Shown piece by piece: positions 57,742-64,000 of a stretch of DNA of 64,000 nucleotides (positions are counted from its first letter, which is position 1; the number at the start of each line of letters is the position of its first letter). Under the pieces are notes generated by a model. That model ran no database searches. It was not told where the DNA came from and worked only from the letters and a program-made list of their open reading frames with translations. Where the stretch lies: contig JAULJL010000018.1 in the NCBI GenBank assembly GCA_030761205.1, positions 13,040,501-13,104,500 on the forward strand, given 5' to 3'. This DNA comes from Fremontodendron californicum (taxonomy: Eukaryota; Streptophyta; Magnoliopsida; Malvales; Malvaceae). The position numbers and the translations under genes were made by a program.

Positions 57742-60700
57742 ACTAAGCTTCTATAACTACTTCAGCTTCCGTAGAGAAGTCACTTTTATCAGCAAATTAA
57801 TTCAATAATTAAGGCATCACAGTACGTAGTCACTATGATGGCCCTTGTTTATTAGATAATAGCTATACTAGCTCTGAAGCAGAGCAAACAATTGCCCTGG
57901 GCATTTCTTATATATTTCGTTGCTATTCATTCTCTTGTTTCTCTTCTTTCTTTCATCTTTCTTCATCTATAAAAGTTGAGGATAATTTTCCTGGATGGTA
58001 TGTTCATTGTGTTTCTATCTCATTTATGAAAAAATTCCTTATGTCCTAATAAGATATCATAAGGGTTAATATGTAAATTAGTTTTCGAACTATTCATAAT
58101 ATTTGGTATCTATTTTTTTTTTTCAATTGGGTACTTAAACTTTATTTTTATCAAGCAAGTTAAACCAGTGGACTAATATCATTGTATAAAATATTGACGT
58201 GACTTAATTGATCAATACTAAGTCGTTACGTATCAGGTCAATTCTACGTCAGCATTTAGAAAAATATTTGACTTGACTTGTGTGACGACTTCGTATTGAT
58301 CAACCATGCCACGTCAGAATTCTATGTAATGGCTTTAGTCTACTATCTACTGACGAAATACAAATTCAGGTACTTAATTGTGAATTTTTTTTTTAGGTAC
58401 AAAATCGTTAAAAGTTGTATATTTCAAAAGCCAATTTACGTATTAATCCATACCAAATTCCATAAAAACTTATGCTTGCAGTTAGGAACCTGAATTTGAA
58501 TATCCAATTCAATCGATTGGATTTGTATTTAAATCTTTGATTTATGAATTTATTAGTATTTTTAATGACTTTAAAATGCAAGTCCAGCTTTCCAAACACG
58601 GGGACAGGGTCCCAACTTCCAAATGAATGAGTTGGCGATATTCAAAATGTGGACTCCTTATGTAATTAAGTGATCAAAATTTTCTATTCATAGGACTACG
58701 AAAGCAAAAGTCATACAATATTAGTTATCTAGTGAGTAGAATGATGGACAATGAAAAATGTAATAAAATAAACCTTTAACAATTTACTAACTTATAGATT
58801 ATTTAAAAAAAAAATTAATTTGTTCAAATAATATTAATTGGTGACTAAAGTGCTCTATCTATCTGTGTCTGGTGTGCCATGAATTCTCCAAGAAGTGATC
58901 AATTCATCAACAGCTTGATTTAATCCAAATCCCTTAAATCTTCTCTCTTTCGTGAAATCTATCAAAGCTTCCATTAAACATAAAAAATGTTCAAATTTGT
59001 GCATATTAAAATTTGAGAAATTCTCACTAATAGAGTTTTTAACGGGTTAAAAAGATGATACATACTATTTAAAATATATTAAAAAATTAATTAAAAAAAA
59101 GATATATAACAATCTTTTAACTCTGTGAATTTATAATTTTTTACCGTTGATATATAAAAAAAGAACTCTTAAAATTTTAGGCAAATTAATTGTACCTCTC
59201 GTCCCTTTGACTTTGATAAGTTTTTTGTCCTTAAAATTTTGATCTTAAATTTTTCTATTTTTACATGTAAAACTATATATCTATCCACCAAAATGCTAAC
59301 AATTACATTATGTTAGGAAAGTTGTAAGCAAATAAAATTATTCATAAATTGCGTGAACCTCATACTTACAAATTGGTCGACGTCAATCATATACTTAAAC
59401 GTAGATAATTAATCAACCAACACAATCGTCTTGTCATACTTAAATTTAGTAATGTATTTGTGTTATAATCGTGTTTAAATTATTATATTAATATAAATTT
59501 TGACACCCTAAATAATTAATGTTATATAAATTTTGATATATTCATGTGGTGTTCATATTATTTTTCATATAATATCGTATTTTGTATCTTATTTTAATTA
59601 TTTTTTTATATTATTTTTGTTTCGTATAATCGTATTGTGTCAAAAATTATCAAATTTAATCATATTTTATTTTCTCTTAAGATGACCTGATATACATATT
59701 CAAACATGTCTTTTTTATTTTATTTTAAGGTGATATGCGTGCACGTCATTGAATAATGTTACGAGATATTAATCATATTATGCAATATTATATGCCTTAC
59801 CTCTTTGAAACTATGTAATTAGGTTTGAACTTGTACTTTTGAAGATGATTATGATTGTTCATGAGTTTGGTAAAACAAGCATGGGATTTATTTTAATCTG
59901 GACAAATTTTTGAGAGAAAAATAAAAAACAATTTAAAGAATTGAAACAACAATTTCAAACAATAAAGGATTAAATAATTATAGATTAAAACTAAACATAT
60001 CCACGACTAGGTACTCACAACTCACTAGAATTATGAGTTTATAGCCCAACTTAAAGATGAATCTTGAGCCTGATTTTTTAAGTTCGATCTCGGTAATAAT
60101 ATTATTGTATTAATAAAATTATTTTTATCTATTTTTATTTTTTTAAAATATATTTAAAAATATTTAAATGTTTGAATAATAAATTTTGGATTGAATGGAC
60201 AACTCAAGCTTGAATTTGGACCTAGTATTGAGAGATGTCGAAGTCAATCAAGCATGATCCATGAACACTTCTAATGGACACAGACTAAAATGATATATAC
60301 TCCCAAAAGTTTAGATAAAAAAATCAATGTTTGATATTATTTAAAAGAAAAAAAAATAGGATAAGTAATTTTTGGATCAAAGTTTATACAGGACAAGAGT
60401 AAATGGGTAATATGCTCTAAATTACATACAATTTAGATGTTAAAATACATGTGGCGTACGTATAGATCGACAAATTGATAGCGGAATTATTTAATTTAGA
60501 GAGAGACTGAGGCCGTTTGGTACATGGAAAATCTAAGGGAAAGGAAAATTTTATAGGAAAATTAAAGGAAAATAAAATCAAAGAGAGGAAAATGAAAATA
60601 CCCATCTTGTTTGGATGTTACGAGGAAAAAGCTAAGGAAATTGGTAATGTATTTCCTATAAAAAATTCTTATTAGTTAATTAGCACTATTTAGAAAGAAA

Positions 60701-61390
60701 AAAAATGTGATAAAGAAATTGTTTACTTATTAACGTCATATAAGCTTTTCGAAACATTAGAATTTTTATATTTTTCTAAACTGACAGAGGTTTTTTTTTT
60801 TTTTTTTTTTTTTAAAGTCTTCACCCTTTCATAAGGAAAATAAAAAAGATAATCATTAACTCTCATGTAGGTCTATTAAGATGTAAATGAGATACTTATA
60901 TTCGTAAGTAATTATTGTTAGATGTCATAGTATATATTAAGTGTGTATATATACGAAATACGTATTTTAATATGAAGGTTGTCGTAGTAAGATACACGGT
61001 GTACATTTACGTACACAAATGATATCAAAGTGAATGAGAAATTAGTCTCATTATTTACCCACTTGAAGAGGAAGGAAAGTTAGTTGAAGGTATGTGTGGT
61101 AGTCAACCCCACATAGGACTAAGAATGACTTTAGCTTATAGTTTATATAAGCTAGAGTGTCATGATGGGTTGGGCCCCAAGGGGTACCCAAGTTTTTGTG
61201 GAGGGTGAGGACCTACACAACTTGGGCTAAACCACGAGCCGCCGAGCCGAGCCAGGTTGGGTCGGGTTTGGGTCTGTAATTAATTTTTTTACCGTCCAAC
61301 TGGTTTAATTTTGTCCAAACCGAACCAGCTCAAAACCAACCAGCTTTATGTTTGTCCGAATAATTCTTCTTCTAGAATATGTCTGTTCGG
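57742..61390 (+). other. P450 downstream flank, unit 3
   Basis: Non-coding, collinear with unit 2; empty site for the foldback element. A long T tract lies near 60790. No gene. Confidence 0.65.
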
Positions 61391-62018
61391 TTCTTTAGTT
61401 TATTAGTTATTAGGTTTATTCTTATTTTCAATTGTAATTAATTTTATTTTTCTTGTACATACAAGTTTTTCTTTTCAGATTTCAAGCAAAAAGAGATGGC
61501 AGGTCCTACTTCAAAACCTTCAGAACCAACTAGACAATCTCATCTCCATAATTCAACAAGTGGCCATAAGTGAGATTCAACCGTCAAGGCAGTGTGGAGT
61601 GTGCTTTATGATGGATCATCCAACCAATTGGTGCTCGTAATACTGAAAAGATAATTTTGAATCAGCCTATGATGTGAAAGGATACCAAAGCCAATAAAAG
61701 TTCCAACAACAACAGCGTGATCCTTTCCCAAACACTTACAATGAGGGATGGTGGAATCATTCTAATTATGGCTACTCGGGAAATTATCAAGAAATAGATC
61801 CTTATGCCAACTTCAATCATCCATCGAGCTTCAATCAATCATGGGAAAAACAACAAGATCTTCTTGAGCCACCACATGTGACTCGCAACTCAGGTACTTA
61901 GTTAGAAGATCTTGTCAATTCCCTTACTACTAACCAATTGCAAATGCAATAGGATATATAAGAAACAAACAGGCAGATGGCAACAAGAATGAGCTAATTA
62001 AAGACTCAAAAGAGTCAA

Positions 62019-62438
62019 ATGGCTAGTAGTATGGTGAGATTGATAGAAGAAGGATCTGGGGAACTACATGAACAACTCCCTTCCCAAACTATGATTGATC
62101 CAAAGGAGAATGTTAGTGCCACACAACTTGAGGATGAATTAGAAAATCCAAGGGAACCCGAGGACGAAAAAGAACTAGAGATGGATTTACTTCTTGAAGA
62201 TAATGAAGCTTCAATTTCAAAGATGAGTACATCAGCACCTGAGGTAACTTTTAAGGTTCCAATTTTTACTAATGTTTCTTTTCCACCTTTTCCTAGTAGA
62301 TTCGCAAAGTTAAAGGAGGAGGAACATGAACAAGACATGCTGGAAACCTTAAACAGTTATTTGTCGATGACATTCAACAAGTACCAAAAGTTGCACCATT
62401 CCTTGATGAGTTATGTACCACAAAGGATGATGGAATAA
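62019..62438 (+). pseudogene. Athila-type linker ORF of B copy 3, frameshifted
   Basis: 139 codons identical in layout to 48685-49104, with the same one-base deletion and premature end. Confidence 0.7.
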
Positions 62439-63594
62439 TACTTGTAATGGAGAATGTATCCACTATTGTGCCAAGAAAGCTTCCTATCAAACACACAAAT
62501 TTGGGAAGTTTCATGTATGAGCCTGACAAGCCTAAAAAGCTAAAAAGGGTGTTGGTTAGGTTGGACAACTTAACTTAAGTACTAATTGGGAAGGCATCCC
62601 AATTAATAAAGAAATTACCAACCTACCATACTCAGATTTGCTTTCTTTTCCTTTTCCTTTTATTATTTTTATGTTTATTTGTTAATTGTTTGTTTAGTAT
62701 TTTAGGATTATTTAGGTTGCATGAGTTTGTTTTGTTTTGAGTCTTAATTATTCCTATTCTTATGTTATTAGTTCTTTTCTCTTACACATGATTCTTTCAT
62801 ATGGGTTAATAGCATTACATTGAGGACAATGTAAGAATTAACTGTGGGGGGAAAAGATTTAGGATTTCTTTTATTTTTGGCTATTATTTTTTTTGAGTCT
62901 TTAATAATATTATTATTATTTTTAGTGTGTTTTAGTTCCTTTTTAATACAATGATAAGATATGAATTATATAGGTCTAAAACTGGTTATTAGTGAGAAGA
63001 TTTTCATGAGAATTAAGCTTGATACTATTTTTCAAAGAGCCAATGTTGATATGATATGTTGATTGAGAAAGAAGCATGTTTAGACTTAATATTGACTTGT
63101 ATAATCATCCTTGTGAGTTTTGAGCCTATATGATTAATGCATTATACATATCAATCTAATTTTTTTCTTGAGTGCTCTTATGATTACATGATTCTCTAGA
63201 ACTTGCTTTAAACCTTTTTAAGACTATATTGATGCATGTAACAACATGAATATGATTGAGGCATTAGGCTTATAATTAGGGTCAATAGCCATCCATTATT
63301 GATGTTCCAAGAGAACATCCCCCTAATGAGCCAATTTGAGCCTACATTGAATAAGTTGTTTTATTGGTAACCACATCTTTTACCTAGCCTAAATGTACTT
63401 ATATCCTTATCCTTGTTCTAAAGATGGATTGAATGTTTTGAGACATATTGCAAAAACAAAGATATCTATTGAAAATTTAGGTTGGAAACAAGAGATAAGT
63501 GTGGGGGGGGAGAAAGGCAAAAGTCAAGAGAAAAAGAAAGGGAACATTGTAAAAATTACTTTCCTATTAAAAAAAAAATTGAATCATCTCATGA

Positions 63595-63766
63595 ACTTTT
63601 GGTTAAAGAAAAAGATGTTACAAAGTTGGTTAGAATGAAGCAAAGGCTCAACATGAATATTTAGCCTATGTTATTATGTGACTTTTGGTTAAAGAAAAAG
63701 ATGTTACAAAGTTGGTTAGAATGAAGCAAAGGCTCAACATGAATATTTAGCCTATGTTATTATGTG
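63595..63766 (+). repeat. 86-bp tandem duplication private to B copy 3
   Basis: 63595-63680 and 63681-63766 both begin ACTTTTGGTTAAAG and end TTATTATGTG. Copies 1 and 2 have one unit. It arose after the unit duplication. Confidence 0.9.
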
Positions 63767-64000
63767 CTTTATAAGAGTTTTGAGAAGTTTTTTTTTTTTT
63801 TTTTTTTTGTATGATCTTATTATGTCTTTAAACTCTATGAAGTCTTTGGAACCTTTGTAATATCTTTTATCTTTTATTTATTAACCACATTACTACCTCT
63901 TGGCCCCATTACAACCTTGAATAAAGATCTCTTGATTTATGAAGTTGCATGATCTAAATAGTGGAGAATAGGTGGACAAGCAAGCATATGGTAGAACTAT

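Larger units (their letters stand above)
61391..64000 (+). mobile_element. Element B copy 3, runs off the window
   Basis: Same 5' truncation and internal order as copies 1 and 2. The window ends in the 3' non-coding spacer before the LTR. A further P450 unit may therefore lie beyond. Confidence 0.85.

Overview
The window looks like nuclear DNA of a dicot plant. It is AT-rich and intron-bearing, and is packed with nested LTR retrotransposons. The only recognisable host gene family is a tandemly repeated cytochrome P450 of the CYP716A type, whose characterised members are triterpene (beta-amyrin/dammarane) oxidases. I cannot name the species. No gene on the minus strand could be supported.

Layout. 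A repeating unit (P450 upstream region, exon 1, intron 1, exons 2-3, about 3.6 kb flank, 5'-truncated Athila-like element B with a 3' LTR) occurs three times, in very different states. Unit 1 (1-30411): the tail of an upstream B element (1-1658), P450 exon 1 (2957-3902), then about 16 kb of nested retroelements inside intron 1, then exons 2-3 (21890-22417), flank with a foldback DNA element (25472-26737), and B (27203-30411). Unit 2 (30412-52563): a Ty3/gypsy element C begins inside the B LTR, is itself split by element A2 (31835-38955), and is fused directly to intron 1, so exon 1 is missing. Exons 2-3 (43798-44412), flank and a B copy with a complete 3' LTR follow. Unit 3 (52564-64000): the P450 has uninterrupted introns (53861-57741), followed by flank and B running off the end.

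All three P450 copies are damaged, each differently. Copy 1 has lost its proline hinge and 29 C-terminal residues and carries an 18 kb intron. Copy 2 has no exon 1. Copy 3 has a TGA at codon 385, before the haem loop. As sequenced there is no intact P450 gene here.

Retroelements. (i) A Copia-type, Gag-only element in the unusual order LTR-gag-LTR-gag' (4143-8537). (ii) Element C, Ty3/gypsy gag plus aspartic protease, in two fragments sets. (iii) Element family A, non-autonomous and Athila-derived: 2.08-2.09 kb LTRs, a tRNA-Asp primer site, 5-bp target duplications and only a Gag-linker ORF. It was inserted twice, independently, into C. (iv) The related 5'-truncated family B.

The most notable object is in A1 (8673-18016). 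Compared with its sister A2, A1 carries an extra segment of about 2 kb (about 12190-14102) in sense orientation, ending in a 15-nt A tract. It holds two intact intronless ORFs: a 178-aa protein with a basic plus four-cysteine module resembling the cysteine-rich nucleic-acid-binding proteins of carlaviruses, and a 215-aa LONELY GUY (LOG) cytokinin-activating phosphoribohydrolase with its catalytic Arg and PGGxGTxEE motif retained. I interpret this as capture of a polyadenylated, possibly RNA-virus-derived, transcript by a young retrotransposon. The viral part of that reading is inference.
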